In this document: one piece after another, positions 1 to 8,811 of the stretch
Layout: every line of letters begins with the position of its first letter
Position numbering within the stretch: position 1 is the first letter of the stretch
Source of the DNA: DASZTV01 sp035548055
GTDB taxonomy: Bacteria > Actinomycetota > Actinomycetes > JAFAQI01
Assembly (NCBI GenBank): GCA_035548055.1
Contig: DASZTL010000011.1
Coordinates: forward strand, 1 to 51,121
DNA: 51,121 nt
Reading direction: 5' to 3'
The notes under the pieces: generated by a model
What the model was told of the DNA's origin: nothing
Database searches by the model: none
What the model saw: the letters and a program-made list of their open reading frames with translations, nothing else
Position numbers and translations under genes: made by a program

Positions 1-31
1 GTGTGCCCATCAGGCGCGCTGATGGGCACAC
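1..31. terminator. Perfect hairpin after the acyl-CoA synthetase gene
   Basis: Two perfect 13-bp arms (GTGTGCCCATCAG and its complement, 1-13 and 19-31) enclose a 5-nt GCGCG loop. The hairpin lies 10 bp beyond the stop codon of the minus-strand operon, so termination is the likely role. There is no clear U-tract on the visible side. The window edge may cut off more of the element, or a converging neighbour. Confidence 0.7.
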
Positions 32-41
32 AACGTCAAGA

Positions 42-1574
42 TCACCGGGGGTTGGCGAACTGTTGTTTGCCGGCCCAGAGCTGGTCGCGGAGGACGCGGC
101 GGAGCAGCTTTCCGGTCTGGTCGCGGGGGATCTCGGCCACCACGTGCACCGCGCGCGGTCGCTTGTACGGCGCGAGCCGCTCGGCGGCCGCGGACTCGAT
201 CGATGCCCTCACCGAGGCCTCGTCCGCACCCTCGGTCAGGGTCACGAAGACGGCGATCACCTCACCGCGGTCGTCGTCCGGCGCACCCACCGCGGCAAGG
301 TCGGCGACCCCTGGTACGTCGCTCAGGGCCTGGTCGACCTCTGCCGGGTAGACGTTGACCCCGGCCGACACGACGACGTCGGCGGCTCGGCCGCACAGAT
401 ATAGGAAGCCGTCGTCGTCGATCCGACCGATGTCGCCGACCGTGAACGAGTCGCCGGCGTGCGCCCGTTCGGTCTTCGCATCATCGCCCTGGTAGCGGAA
501 CATCCGTCCCTTCGACGGCGTGAAGTACACGGTGCCCTCGGTGTTCGGCGGCAGCTCGTTGCCCGCGTCGTCGAAGACCCCCAACGCCATGCCCGGCAGT
601 GGCCGTCCGACCGTGCCGGGGCGGGCGCGCCACTCGTCGCGGCGAACGATGGTCAGACCGCCTTCGGTGAAGCCGTAGTACTCGACGAGGACCTCGCCGA
701 GCACGCCGGTGATCGCCTGCTTCAGCGGGACCGGGCACGGCTCACCGCCATGCAGCACCGTGCGCAGCGCGGGCATCGGACCGGTGCGCTGTTCGGGTGG
801 CAGCGCCAAAAGCTGCCGGAACATCGTCGGCACCATGATCGTCGAGGTCACGTCTGGGCGTCGGAGCTCGGCGAGCGCGCCGGCGGCGTCCCAACCGCGG
901 AGGACCCGCAGTGTCGCGCCGCGGGCAAGCGCGCCGAACCCGAACGTCTGCGGGGCGCCGTTGAACAGGCGCGAGCAGAACAGGTGTACGCCGTCGCCGG
1001 GCAGCTCGAGCGCCTCCGCCCAGTGGGCGATGCCGGCCCATCCGGTTGCGAAGCTCGCCGTGCCTGCGCCGCGCATGATGACGCCTTTCGGCCGACCCGT
1101 GGTCCCCGACGTGTAGGGCAGCTTGTAGCCGCAGCGGTCGTCGGGTACCGGATCCGCCGGGTGGTTGTGGACCCAGGCGGGGTAGCCGTTGGCATCGAGA
1201 TCGACCAGTGCGACCCCGCGTCGACGAGCGGCGTCGCGGCCGCCGTCACGGTCGCAGACCACGACAGCCGTCCTCGCGTCGTCGAGAACGGTGCCCACCT
1301 CGGCGGCGGTCCAGCCGGTCTTCAGCGGCGTGTAGGCGCAACCGGCGCGCCACGCGCCGATGAGCGCGACGACGAAGTCGACCCGGTTGCTGATGCAGAG
1401 CGCGACGTGGCTGCCGGCGGTCGCGCCGAGCGATTCCAGCCCGTGCGCGAAGCGGTTGGTCTGTTCGTCGAGCTCCCGCCAGCTGAGCTGCGTTGTACCG
1501 TCCTCGACGGCGATCCGGGAGTCGTCCTCGACGCCGGAGAGCGCGGCGAGCGACGCTTGTCTGCCGAGACTCAC
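42..1574 (-). CDS. Acyl-CoA synthetase (AMP-dependent, FadD type)
   Basis: A 510-residue ANL-superfamily ligase that would activate a carboxylic acid to its CoA thioester through an acyl-adenylate. The ATP-binding loop YTSGTTGRPKG lies near residue 155, YYGFTEGG near 298, the hinge region GRAADVVVSAGVNVYPAEV near 398, and the C-terminal lysine in DQTGKLLRR near 491. The GTG start at 1574 is preferred because it gives a GTGA overlap with the upstream dehydrogenase stop; the reading frame stays open to 1706, but that extension is unlike the family. It is the last gene of a three-gene operon with two acyl-CoA dehydrogenases. The substrate cannot be read from the sequence. Confidence 0.93.
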   Translation of the reverse strand: MSLGRQASLAALSGVEDDSRIAVEDGTTQLSWRELDEQTNRFAHGLESLGATAGSHVALCISNRVDFVVALIGAWRAGCAYTPLKTGWTAAEVGTVLDDARTAVVVCDRDGGRDAARRRGVALVDLDANGYPAWVHNHPADPVPDDRCGYKLPYTSGTTGRPKGVIMRGAGTASFATGWAGIAHWAEALELPGDGVHLFCSRLFNGAPQTFGFGALARGATLRVLRGWDAAGALAELRRPDVTSTIMVPTMFRQLLALPPEQRTGPMPALRTVLHGGEPCPVPLKQAITGVLGEVLVEYYGFTEGGLTIVRRDEWRARPGTVGRPLPGMALGVFDDAGNELPPNTEGTVYFTPSKGRMFRYQGDDAKTERAHAGDSFTVGDIGRIDDDGFLYLCGRAADVVVSAGVNVYPAEVDQALSDVPGVADLAAVGAPDDDRGEVIAVFVTLTEGADEASVRASIESAAAERLAPYKRPRAVHVVAEIPRDQTGKLLRRVLRDQLWAGKQQFANPR

Positions 1575-2479
1575 AGCAGTGCGGCGAGTGCCTCGGCGTG
1601 GTCGTCCGCCGTACCGAACTCGGTGGCGTGCAGCCAGGCCCGTTTGAGCAGGTACTGGACCGGCACCTCCCAGGTGAAGCCCATCCCGCCGTGCACCTGC
1701 ACGCACGAACGCGAGTTGCCCGTCGCCGCTTCGTCGGCGAGCAGCTTGGCGCCGGCAATGGCGCGGTTCGCGTCGCCGGCCTCGGGGTCGTCGAGCATGA
1801 CCGCGGCGCTGTGCAGCGCGGCGCGGGCGAGCTCGGTCTTCACGAGCATGTCGGCGCAGATGTGCTTGACCGCCTGGAAGGATCCGATCGGCCGGTCGAA
1901 CTGCTCGCGGGTCTTCGCGTAGTCCACTGCCAGCTCGGTGAACCGCGCTGCCAGACCGACCTGTATCGCTGCCGTCAGCAGCGCACCCTCGTGCATGACC
2001 TGGTCGTACCCGACGCCGAACGGCGAGCCGCCTGACACGGCGGTGAGCTCGTGGAGGGGCGTGAGTGGATCGATTGGGTCCTCGAGCGGTACGCCGCTCA
2101 GGTCTCCGGCGTTCGCCAGACGCGGACCGGCAGGGTCGAGGACGAGGACACGGCGCGAGATCGCCAGGTGCGCAACGAGGATCGGCGAAAGCCGCGGGTC
2201 GACGACTGTGACCGGGCCGTCCGCGCGACCCGCGGCGAGGAAGGTGCCGACCAGCGGGCCGGGGACGGCCGCGCGGCCGAGCTCCTCGAAGACGAGCGAC
2301 GCTTCCACCATGCCGAGGCCGAGCTCGGTGCGCAGCGAGAAGACGCCGGTCTCGACGAGGGTGGCCCAGACGCCGGCGTCGAATCCGGCCGGCAGCTTGT
2401 CGAGGGGGTACGCCGCGTCGAGGACGTCGCGCACGCCGCGCTGCAGCTCGCGCTGGTCATCCGTCGGCAGGAAATGCAT
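1571..2479 (-). CDS. Acyl-CoA dehydrogenase, short subunit (FadE type)
   Basis: A 302-residue flavin-dependent acyl-CoA dehydrogenase, shorter than the usual 380-400 residues. The C-terminal half is well preserved and ends with the family motif QVHGGMGFTWEVPVQYLLKRAW. The ATG at 2479 shares one base with the preceding gene's stop (TGATG), so the two are translationally coupled. A short QVHGG-type subunit beside a full-length partner with a C-terminal GTSQIQRNIIGERLLGLP motif is the arrangement of the heteromeric steroid-side-chain dehydrogenases of actinobacteria (ChsE1/E2 type). A heterotetramer is therefore likely, but this is inferred. Confidence 0.9.
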   Translation of the reverse strand: MHFLPTDDQRELQRGVRDVLDAAYPLDKLPAGFDAGVWATLVETGVFSLRTELGLGMVEASLVFEELGRAAVPGPLVGTFLAAGRADGPVTVVDPRLSPILVAHLAISRRVLVLDPAGPRLANAGDLSGVPLEDPIDPLTPLHELTAVSGGSPFGVGYDQVMHEGALLTAAIQVGLAARFTELAVDYAKTREQFDRPIGSFQAVKHICADMLVKTELARAALHSAAVMLDDPEAGDANRAIAGAKLLADEAATGNSRSCVQVHGGMGFTWEVPVQYLLKRAWLHATEFGTADDHAEALAALL

Positions 2480-3681
2480 CAGCGGTCCTTCGGCAGGCGC
2501 TGCTCTTTGGGAAGGCCCAGGAGACGCTCGCCAATGATGTTGCGCTGGATCTGCGAGGTGCCGGCGGCGATCGTGTACGACAGCGAGTTGAGCCGCTCCG
2601 TCGTCCACTCACCGGTCGGCAGTCCGGCGATGTCGGTGCGTGACAGCGATGCGCGGTCGAGAACCCGAGCGCCGAGGTCCATCAGCCGCTGCCGCGCCTC
2701 GGTGTAGCGCAGCTTCAGCACCGAGGCGCTCGCTCCTGGCACGCCGGCGCCGGCCTCGGTGACGCCGCGCTTGGTCAGTGCCCAGAGCGCGTCGAACTCG
2801 GCGCCCAAGTGTGCGATGTCGCGCCGTAGGCCGCGGTCGTCCCAGGCGACACCAGTGGTCGTCGTGACCTTCCTCGCGAGCGCTGCGAGATCGCCCACCA
2901 GCCGGACCGAGTCGACGATCTGATCGACCCAGGCCGTCCCGCGTTCGAAGGAGAGCGTGACCATCGTGACCCGCCAGCCGTCGTTCTCCTCGCCCATGCG
3001 GTTCGACACGGGGATCCGCACGTTGTCGAAGAAGACCTCGGAGAACTCGCTCGACCCGAGCAGGGTGTTGAGCGGCCGCACATCGAGGCCCGGGGAATCC
3101 ATCGACATCATCAGCCACGTGATGCCCTTGTGCTTGGGCGCATCGGGGTCGGTACGCACGAGCAGCTCGCAGTAGTCGGCGACCTCCGCGTGCGAGGTCC
3201 AGATCTTGTGCCCGTTGACCACGTAGTGGTCGCCGTCGCGCACCGCGCGGGTCCGCATCGACGCCAGGTCCGATCCGGCTGACGGCTCGCTGAAGCCCTG
3301 GCACCAGATCTCCTCACCCTTGAGGATCTTCGGCAGGTGCTCGGCGCGCTGCTCGGGTGTTCCCTCGGTGACGATCGTCGGTCCGGCGTGCAGGAGCCCG
3401 ACGAAGTTGACGCCGACGTACGGCGCACCGGCACGCTCGGTTTCCTCGAGGAAGATCAGGTGCTCGGTCGGGGTCGCGCCGCGGCCGCCGTACTCCGTGG
3501 GCCAGTTGACCCCGGCGTAGCCGGCGTCGAACAGCAGTCGCTGCCAGGCAGTGTCGTACTGCCGGCGGCCCGGCCAGTCGGTGTGATGCGGCTTCGGACC
3601 GAGCGTGGGAAGCGTCGTGGCCAGCCAGTCACGCAGCTCTTCACGAAAGGCGCGCTCCGCCGCCGAGTCGCGCAGGTCCAC
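2479..3681 (-). CDS. Acyl-CoA dehydrogenase, large subunit (FadE type)
   Basis: A 400-residue acyl-CoA dehydrogenase introducing the alpha-beta double bond, with FAD as cofactor. The mid-domain motif EEIWCQGFSEPSAGSDLAS and the C-terminal AAGTSQIQRNIIGERLLGLPKE are intact. The GTG at 3681 starts the family-like N-terminus VDLRDSAAERAFR. An upstream in-frame start at 3741 would read through an operator palindrome and is unlikely. No strong Shine-Dalgarno is visible, and a -10-like TATTGT ends a few bases before the GTG, so the mRNA may be nearly leaderless. It is the first gene of the operon and is divergent from the SDR at 3783. Confidence 0.92.
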   Translation of the reverse strand: MDLRDSAAERAFREELRDWLATTLPTLGPKPHHTDWPGRRQYDTAWQRLLFDAGYAGVNWPTEYGGRGATPTEHLIFLEETERAGAPYVGVNFVGLLHAGPTIVTEGTPEQRAEHLPKILKGEEIWCQGFSEPSAGSDLASMRTRAVRDGDHYVVNGHKIWTSHAEVADYCELLVRTDPDAPKHKGITWLMMSMDSPGLDVRPLNTLLGSSEFSEVFFDNVRIPVSNRMGEENDGWRVTMVTLSFERGTAWVDQIVDSVRLVGDLAALARKVTTTTGVAWDDRGLRRDIAHLGAEFDALWALTKRGVTEAGAGVPGASASVLKLRYTEARQRLMDLGARVLDRASLSRTDIAGLPTGEWTTERLNSLSYTIAAGTSQIQRNIIGERLLGLPKEQRLPKDR

Positions 3682-3694
3682 GGCTAGACAATAA

Positions 3695-3711
3695 TCTGAC
3701 GACCCGTCAGA
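3695..3711. promoter_or_regulatory. Site A palindrome, copy 1
   Basis: The perfect inverted repeat TCTGACGACCCGTCAGA lies 13 bp from the GTG of the dehydrogenase operon and 71 bp from the divergent SDR. It is the exact reverse complement of the copy at 14133. Lying just upstream of a -10-like TATTGT, it is well placed to block transcription. Confidence 0.8.
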
Positions 3712-3782
3712 ACATCCCACGAAGTTGCTCGCTTCGATCACAACTCCGCGGGGACCCCGAAAAGCCGAGGGCGGTTGCGACT

Positions 3783-4541
3783 GTGGGAAGACTGGACGAC
3801 AAGGTCGTCATCGTGACCGGCTCCGGTCAGGGCATCGGTGAGGGCATCGCGCTCGCCGCCGCCGCCGAAGGCGCGAACATCGTCGCTGCGGGGCGGACGT
3901 TGGAGAAGGTCGAGCGGACCGCCGCGACCGTCGAGGGGCGCGGTCGGAAGGCTCTCGCGGTGAAGTGCGACGTCCGCAAGCAGGACGAGATCGACGCCTG
4001 CGTGAAGGTGACGCTGGATCGCTTCGGCCGGATCGACGGCGTCGTCAACAACGCGCAGATGGTCGCGCTCGGGCCGGTGCTCGAGATCACCGAGAAGGAC
4101 GCCCGTCGTACCTGGGAGAGCGGCTTCCTCGGCTCGCTGTGGTTCATGCAGGCGGCGTACGAGTCGCTCAAGGCGACGAAGGGCTCGATCGTCAACCTCG
4201 GCACCGGGTCAGCGCTGCGCAACGACCTGCCCGGCTTCACGCTCTACGCGGGCACCAAGGAGATGATCCGGACGCTGACCCGGATGGCTGCGCTGGAGTG
4301 GGGCAAGGAGGGGATCCGCGTCAACGCGGTGATCCCGAACGGCATGTCGCCCGGCCTGGAGATGTGGTCGGAGTTCGCGCCCAAGGAGTACGAGGAGTTC
4401 GTCAACACGATCCCGCTCGGGCGGGTCGGGAGGCTCGAGGAGGACGTCGGCCGTGCGGTCGCCTTCCTGCTCAGCGAAGACGCCGCCTACGTCACCGGGA
4501 CGACGCTCATGGTCGACGGCGGTCAGGCTTACCTCCGCTAG
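3783..4541 (+). CDS. Short-chain dehydrogenase/reductase
   Basis: A 252-residue classical SDR acting on a hydroxy/keto group with NAD(P). The Rossmann motif GSGQGIGEG is near residue 14, NNAQ near residue 89 replaces the usual NNAG, and the active-site Ser lies 12 residues before YAGTK. The C-terminal TLMVDGGQAYLR is typical. The GTG start at 3783 gives MGRLDDKVVIVTG. It heads a plus-strand operon reaching to about 9786 and is divergent from the FadE pair. The substrate is unknown; a 3-hydroxyacyl-CoA or steroid-ring alcohol would fit the neighbourhood. Confidence 0.92.
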   Translation: MGRLDDKVVIVTGSGQGIGEGIALAAAAEGANIVAAGRTLEKVERTAATVEGRGRKALAVKCDVRKQDEIDACVKVTLDRFGRIDGVVNNAQMVALGPVLEITEKDARRTWESGFLGSLWFMQAAYESLKATKGSIVNLGTGSALRNDLPGFTLYAGTKEMIRTLTRMAALEWGKEGIRVNAVIPNGMSPGLEMWSEFAPKEYEEFVNTIPLGRVGRLEEDVGRAVAFLLSEDAAYVTGTTLMVDGGQAYLR

Positions 4542-4553
4542 CTCGCAACGGAC

Positions 4554-4560
4554 AGAGGGA
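4554..4560 (+). promoter_or_regulatory. Ribosome-binding site fixing a GTG start
   Basis: GAGGGAG lies 10 bp before the GTG at 4571. This supports that start over a much longer upstream open frame that overlaps the preceding SDR. Confidence 0.6.
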
Positions 4561-4570
4561 GTACGACGAA

Positions 4571-5479
4571 GTGGGAATTTGCGACGGCCGAGTCGTCATC
4601 GTCACCGGTGCCGGCGGTGGTCTGGGCCGGGCGCACGCGCTCGCCTTCGCCGCCGAGGGAGCCCGGGTCGTGGTCAACGACATCGGGACCTCTCGCGAGG
4701 GCGAAGGGTCCTCGGCCGGTCCGGCGCAGTCCGTCGTCGACGAGATCGTTGCCGCCGGAGGCGAGGCGGTCGCCAACACCGACGACATCGCCGACTGGGA
4801 CGGCGCGGAGTCGCTGGTCCGCACGGCAGTCGAGTCGTTCGGTGGCCTCGACGTACTCGTCAACAACGCCGGCTTTCTCCGCGACCGGATGCTGATGTCG
4901 ATGTCGGTGGAGGAGTGGGATGCGGTGAGCCGGGTCCACCTGCGCGGGCACTTCTGCACGATGCGTCACGCTGGCACGTTCTGGCGTGAGCAGTCCAAGG
5001 CGGGCTCGCCGCCCGACGCGCGGGTGATCAACACCTCCTCGGGCGCGGGTCTCATGGGCAGCGTCGGGCAGGGTAACTACAGCGCCGCCAAAGCGGGCAT
5101 CGTCGGATTGACGTTGGTGGCGGCGGCGGAGTGGGAGAGATATGGGGTGACGGTCAACGCGATCGCGCCCGCCGCGCGGACGCGGATGACAGAGGTCGCG
5201 ATGCCCGAGATGATGCGCAAGCCGGAAAGCGGCTTCGACGCGATGGCGCCCGAGAACGTCTCGCCGCTCGTCGTCTGGCTCGGCTCGCCCGACTCGCGTG
5301 ACGTGACCGGCCGGGTGTTCGAGGTCGAGGGGGGAGTCGTGGGCGTCGCCGACGGCTGGCAGCACGGTCCGCGGGTCGACAAGGGGGACCGTTGGGATCC
5401 GGCCGAGCTCGGACCGGTCGTGCGCGATCTGCTCGACAGGGCCCCGGCGCCGACGCCGGTCTACGGCGCGGGAGGCTGA
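4571..5479 (+). CDS. SDR, 17beta-HSD4-like / (3R)-hydroxyacyl-CoA dehydrogenase-like
   Basis: A 302-residue SDR, about 50 residues longer than a FabG-type enzyme. It shows TGAGGGLGRAHALAFAAEGA, the inserted segment VVVNDIGTSREGEG, then SSGAGLMGSVGQGNYSAAK with the YxxxK pair and NAIAPAARTRM. This pattern is typical of the peroxisomal 17beta-HSD4 dehydrogenase domain and of actinobacterial relatives in cholesterol catabolism. The predicted reaction is oxidation of a 3-hydroxyacyl-CoA or of a ring hydroxyl. It lies between another SDR and an acyl-CoA ligase. The family assignment is good; the exact substrate is inferred. Confidence 0.9.
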   Translation: MGICDGRVVIVTGAGGGLGRAHALAFAAEGARVVVNDIGTSREGEGSSAGPAQSVVDEIVAAGGEAVANTDDIADWDGAESLVRTAVESFGGLDVLVNNAGFLRDRMLMSMSVEEWDAVSRVHLRGHFCTMRHAGTFWREQSKAGSPPDARVINTSSGAGLMGSVGQGNYSAAKAGIVGLTLVAAAEWERYGVTVNAIAPAARTRMTEVAMPEMMRKPESGFDAMAPENVSPLVVWLGSPDSRDVTGRVFEVEGGVVGVADGWQHGPRVDKGDRWDPAELGPVVRDLLDRAPAPTPVYGAGG

Positions 5480-5482
5480 CCC

Positions 5483-7027
5483 ATGGCCGCACTGCTCGAA
5501 GCCCCGACGATCTGGGAGCTCGTACGACGGCGGGCGGCTGAGTCCGGCGACCGGCCGCTGCTGATCGACACCGCCGGGCGCCGGCTCGGGTTCGCGGAGT
5601 TCGCGACCGAGGTCGAGCACGTCGCGGCCGGCTTGGCCGTACTCGGGATCCGTCCTGGCACCCGCGTGACGTGGCAGCTGCCGACCCGGATCGAGAGCGT
5701 GGTGCTGTCGATGGCGCTGGCCCGGCTCGGCGCGGTGCAGAACCCGGTGCTTCACCTGTACCGCGAGCGTGAGGTCGGTGCCGTGCTGCGGGCGAGCCAA
5801 CCGCAGTTCTTCATCGTTCCCGGGGTCTGGAAGGACCGGGACTTCGGCGAGATGGCGCGCACGCTGTCGGCGGATCTCGCCAATCCGCCGACGGTGCTCG
5901 AGATCGGTCTCGACCTGCCGCGCGGCGACGTCGCCGATCTTCCGGATCCGCCGGCGTCCGGCGAGGAGGTCAGGTGGATCTACTACACCTCCGGCACGAC
6001 CTCTGAGCCGAAGGGCGTGCAGCACACCGACCAGACGCTCATGGCCGGCGGCCGTGGTCTCGCCGCGGCACTCGACATGTCACCCGACGACATCGGGTCG
6101 ATGGCCTTCCCGTTCTCGCACATCGCGGGTCCCGACTACCTGTTGATGATGCTGTCCGCCGGCTTCGCCGCCGTACTGGTCGAGTCGTTCATCCCCGCCG
6201 ACGCGGTCGCGGCGTACCGCGAGCTCGGCGTCACGATGTGTGGCGGCAGCACGGCCTTCTACCAAATGTTTCTCACCGAGCAGCGCAAGACGCCGGACAC
6301 CCCGATCATCCCGACCCTGCGGATCATGTCCGGTGGTGGTGCGGCCAAGCCGCCGGAGCTGTTCTTCGACGTCGCCAAGGAGATGGGCGTGCGGCTCGTC
6401 CATGGCTACGGCATGACCGAGGTGCCGATGATGGCGATGGGCTCGCCGCATGACACCGATGAGCAGCTCGCCTACACCGACGGCAAGCCTGTCGTCGGCG
6501 CGGAGATCCGCATCGTCACGGCGGAGGAGAAGGTTGCCGCCCCCGACGAGGAAGGTGAGGTGCGGTTGCGCGGACCAGTCGTCTGCATCGGCTACACCGA
6601 CCCGGCGGTCAACGAGGAAGCGTTCGACAGCGAGGGCTGGTTCCGGACCGGCGATCTCGGCGTGCTGCGCCCAGACGGTCACCTGCGGCTGACCGGCCGG
6701 TTGAAGGACGTGATCATCCGCAAGGGCGAGAACATCTCGGCGCGTGAGCTCGAGGACGTGATCTTCAACCATCCGAAGGTCGGCGACGTCGCCGTCATCG
6801 GGGTAGCGGACGACGAGCGCGGCGAGATGGTCTGCGCCGTGGTCGAGACCGCTGCGGACGCCGAGCCGCTCACGCTCGAGGAGCTGGTCGCCTGGTGCCG
6901 TGACGCCGGGCTGATGATGCAGAAGATCCCGGAGCGGCTCGAGATCGTCGACACGCTGCCGCGCAACGAGACGTTGAACAAGGTGCTGAAGTTCAAGCTC
7001 CGCGAACAGTTTGGGAGATCCACTTGA
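5483..7027 (+). CDS. Acyl-CoA synthetase (cyclohexanecarboxylate/FadD3-like)
   Basis: A 514-residue ANL ligase with YYTSGTTSEPKG near residue 166, GYGMTE near 308, FRTGDLG near 390, GRLKDVIIRKGENISARE near 404 and the lysine-bearing NETLNKVLKFKL near the C-terminus. The RKGENISARE hinge and overall length resemble alicyclic-acid ligases and FadD3, which activates ring-derived propionates in steroid breakdown; that specificity is inferred. The ATG at 5483 has GGGAGG about 8 bp upstream. The next gene starts at a TTG inside its stop (TTGA). Confidence 0.92.
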   Translation: MAALLEAPTIWELVRRRAAESGDRPLLIDTAGRRLGFAEFATEVEHVAAGLAVLGIRPGTRVTWQLPTRIESVVLSMALARLGAVQNPVLHLYREREVGAVLRASQPQFFIVPGVWKDRDFGEMARTLSADLANPPTVLEIGLDLPRGDVADLPDPPASGEEVRWIYYTSGTTSEPKGVQHTDQTLMAGGRGLAAALDMSPDDIGSMAFPFSHIAGPDYLLMMLSAGFAAVLVESFIPADAVAAYRELGVTMCGGSTAFYQMFLTEQRKTPDTPIIPTLRIMSGGGAAKPPELFFDVAKEMGVRLVHGYGMTEVPMMAMGSPHDTDEQLAYTDGKPVVGAEIRIVTAEEKVAAPDEEGEVRLRGPVVCIGYTDPAVNEEAFDSEGWFRTGDLGVLRPDGHLRLTGRLKDVIIRKGENISARELEDVIFNHPKVGDVAVIGVADDERGEMVCAVVETAADAEPLTLEELVAWCRDAGLMMQKIPERLEIVDTLPRNETLNKVLKFKLREQFGRST

Positions 7028-7848
7028 GCGAGGACGCCGATGTCGGGATCAAGCAGGGGCGCTCCGGTGGCGTCCTGACGATCACGCTCGACCGCCCCGA
7101 CGTGCACAACTCACTCGACTGGCGAGCGCGCGACGGGCTCGCTGACGCGTTCGATGCGGCGAGTGAGGACCTCACCGTCCGTGCGGTCGTGCTCACCGGC
7201 AGCGGCGAGCGCGCCTTCTGCACCGGCGCGGACCTGCGGACCTCGCTGCCCCGAGCGCCACGCCCGAAAGGTGCGCCGACCTTCGCGCAAGGTGACACCG
7301 CACGGGCGATCCAGAACGGCTGGCAACGGCTCGTCACGTCGGTCCTCGACTGTGACAAGCCGGTGATCGCCGCGGTCAACGGCACCGCAGCCGGCGGCGG
7401 CATGCATCTCGCTCTCGCCTGCGACATCGTCGTGATGGCCGAGTCGGCGAAGATCGTGCCGGTCTTCGTGCGCCGCGGCATCGCCCCGGACGCGGGCGGT
7501 CCGTATCTCCTCAGCCGGCTCGTCGGACCGCAGCGCGCCAAGCAGCTGTACTTCTTCGGTGACGATCTTCCCGCGAAGGCCGCGTTCGACTGGGGCCTCG
7601 CCACTCACCTGGTGCCGGCCGGCGAGGCGCTCGCCGCGGCCACTGCTCTCGCCGAGCGGCTCGCCGCGGGCCCGACCCGTGCGATCGCTGTCACCAAGCG
7701 GTTGGTCAACAGCGCTCTCGATGTCGACCGCGGCACCGCGCTCAACGACGAGGCCTGGGGGCAGGAGCTGGTGATGACCACCGAGGATGCGCAAGAAGGC
7801 GTCCGCGCCTTCGTCGAGCGGCGCGAGACCAAGTTCAAGGGCTGGTGA
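7024..7848 (+). CDS. Enoyl-CoA hydratase/isomerase family (EchA type)
   Basis: A 274-residue crotonase-fold protein. The oxyanion-hole segments are visible as FCTGADLRTS (near residue 70) and AAVNGTAAGGGMHLALACDIVVMA (near 118-141), followed by FVRRGIAPDAGGPYLLSRLVG. The expected role is hydration or isomerisation of an enoyl-CoA, after activation by the ligase encoded just upstream. The TTG start at 7024 is chosen because it overlaps the ligase stop codon. The C-terminus EGVRAFVERRETKFKGW matches family length. Confidence 0.92.
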   Translation: MSEDADVGIKQGRSGGVLTITLDRPDVHNSLDWRARDGLADAFDAASEDLTVRAVVLTGSGERAFCTGADLRTSLPRAPRPKGAPTFAQGDTARAIQNGWQRLVTSVLDCDKPVIAAVNGTAAGGGMHLALACDIVVMAESAKIVPVFVRRGIAPDAGGPYLLSRLVGPQRAKQLYFFGDDLPAKAAFDWGLATHLVPAGEALAAATALAERLAAGPTRAIAVTKRLVNSALDVDRGTALNDEAWGQELVMTTEDAQEGVRAFVERRETKFKGW

Positions 7849-7850
7849 CG

Positions 7851-8291
7851 ATGCCGTCGACGTACGAGGTTCTGGTCCGGTCCAAGGCGCCGCGGGAGAC
7901 GGTGTTCGCGCTCGTCGCAGATGCCACGTCGTGGCAGCGGTGGGCAAAGCCGTTCGTTCGGTACGGCGAATGGGTGCAGGAAGGTGACCCCGCGCCGGGT
8001 GGCGTCGGCGCGATCCGCCGGCTCGGGTCCAAGGCGTGGGGTGTTCGCGAGCAGATCACCGAGTTCGACCCGCCGGACTACCTCGCCTACACGATCCTCA
8101 CCTGGATGCCGGTGCGCGACTACCGCGCCATCGTCTCCATCGACTCCGACGGCGAGGGCAGCCGCATCACCTGGGCCGGGTCGATGGAGAGCAAGATCCC
8201 CGGTGCGGCGCCGCTGATGGCGTTCCTGCTCGGGCGTTCCATCAAGAAGATGGCGGCCGGCCTCGCTCAGTACGCCGAGAAGTCGGTCTGA
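7851..8291 (+). CDS. SRPBCC-family protein (polyketide cyclase/START-like)
   Basis: About 146 residues with the START/Bet v1-like pattern: TYEVLVRSKAPRETVFALVADATSWQRW at the N-terminus, YRAIVSIDSDGEGSRITW in the middle strands, and a C-terminal helix. Such proteins bind hydrophobic ligands in a cavity. The ATG at 7851 lies 10 bp after an AAGGG; a GTG at 7845 overlapping the hydratase stop is an alternative start. No catalytic residues can be named. Its place among CoA-ester enzymes suggests ligand binding or cyclisation of an intermediate, as inference only. Confidence 0.85.
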   Translation: MPSTYEVLVRSKAPRETVFALVADATSWQRWAKPFVRYGEWVQEGDPAPGGVGAIRRLGSKAWGVREQITEFDPPDYLAYTILTWMPVRDYRAIVSIDSDGEGSRITWAGSMESKIPGAAPLMAFLLGRSIKKMAAGLAQYAEKSV

Positions 8292-8295
8292 GCCG

Positions 8296-8799
8296 ATGGC
8301 GAAGATCCGAATCGAGCACGACTACGCGGCCGATGTGGAGACCGTCTACGCGCTGATCAGCGACCCCGAGTACGTCGAGCGGAAGTACGTCGCGCTCGGA
8401 GGGCGTGATGTCAGCGTCGACCGCAGCGAGACCGACGACGGGGGGTGCAAGGTCGTCACGAAGCGAACGATCACCGTCGACCTGCCGGGCTTTGCGAGCA
8501 AGGTGCTCACACCGACCCAGAGCCCGATCCAGGCCGAGACGTGGTTACCCGCCGGCGCAGCTGGGGAGCGGGCGTGCAACTACACGGTCGAGGCTCCGGG
8601 TACGCCGTCACGGATCGTCGGCACTCACCGGCTGACTCCGACAGCCTCGGGTTGCCACCACACCATCGACATCGACGCCAAGGTCAACATCCCGCTGATC
8701 GGCGGCAAGATCGAGAAGTTCGCGGCGGAGCAGGGCCGCGCCGACATCGAGGCGCAGTTCGCCCACACCGACGCCGAGCTGGCAACGCCGAGTGCCTGA
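8296..8799 (+). CDS. DUF2505-like SRPBCC protein
   Basis: A 167-residue protein beginning KIRIEHDYAADVETVYALISDPEYVERKY, with the later VTKRTITVDLPGFASKVL. This matches my knowledge of the DUF2505 family, which is common in mycobacteria and their relatives and has a START-like fold. There is no signal peptide or membrane segment, so it is cytosolic. It follows another SRPBCC gene by four bases, so the two may be co-translated and handle the same hydrophobic ligand. The function is unknown. Confidence 0.85.
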   Translation: MAKIRIEHDYAADVETVYALISDPEYVERKYVALGGRDVSVDRSETDDGGCKVVTKRTITVDLPGFASKVLTPTQSPIQAETWLPAGAAGERACNYTVEAPGTPSRIVGTHRLTPTASGCHHTIDIDAKVNIPLIGGKIEKFAAEQGRADIEAQFAHTDAELATPSA

Positions 8800-8811
8800 C
8801 GCGGTGCGCAG

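Noticed and set aside
3681..3741. A 20-residue N-terminal extension of the large FadE subunit
   Set aside because: It would be translated through the site A palindrome and has no family resemblance; the GTG at 3681 begins a typical FadE sequence.
4538..6025. A 495-codon minus-strand open frame, and similar ones at 459-1922 (+), 14145-15683 (-), 19038-20561 (-) and 27312-28619 (-)
   Set aside because: All are antisense to well-supported genes, with low-complexity composition and no recognisable domain.
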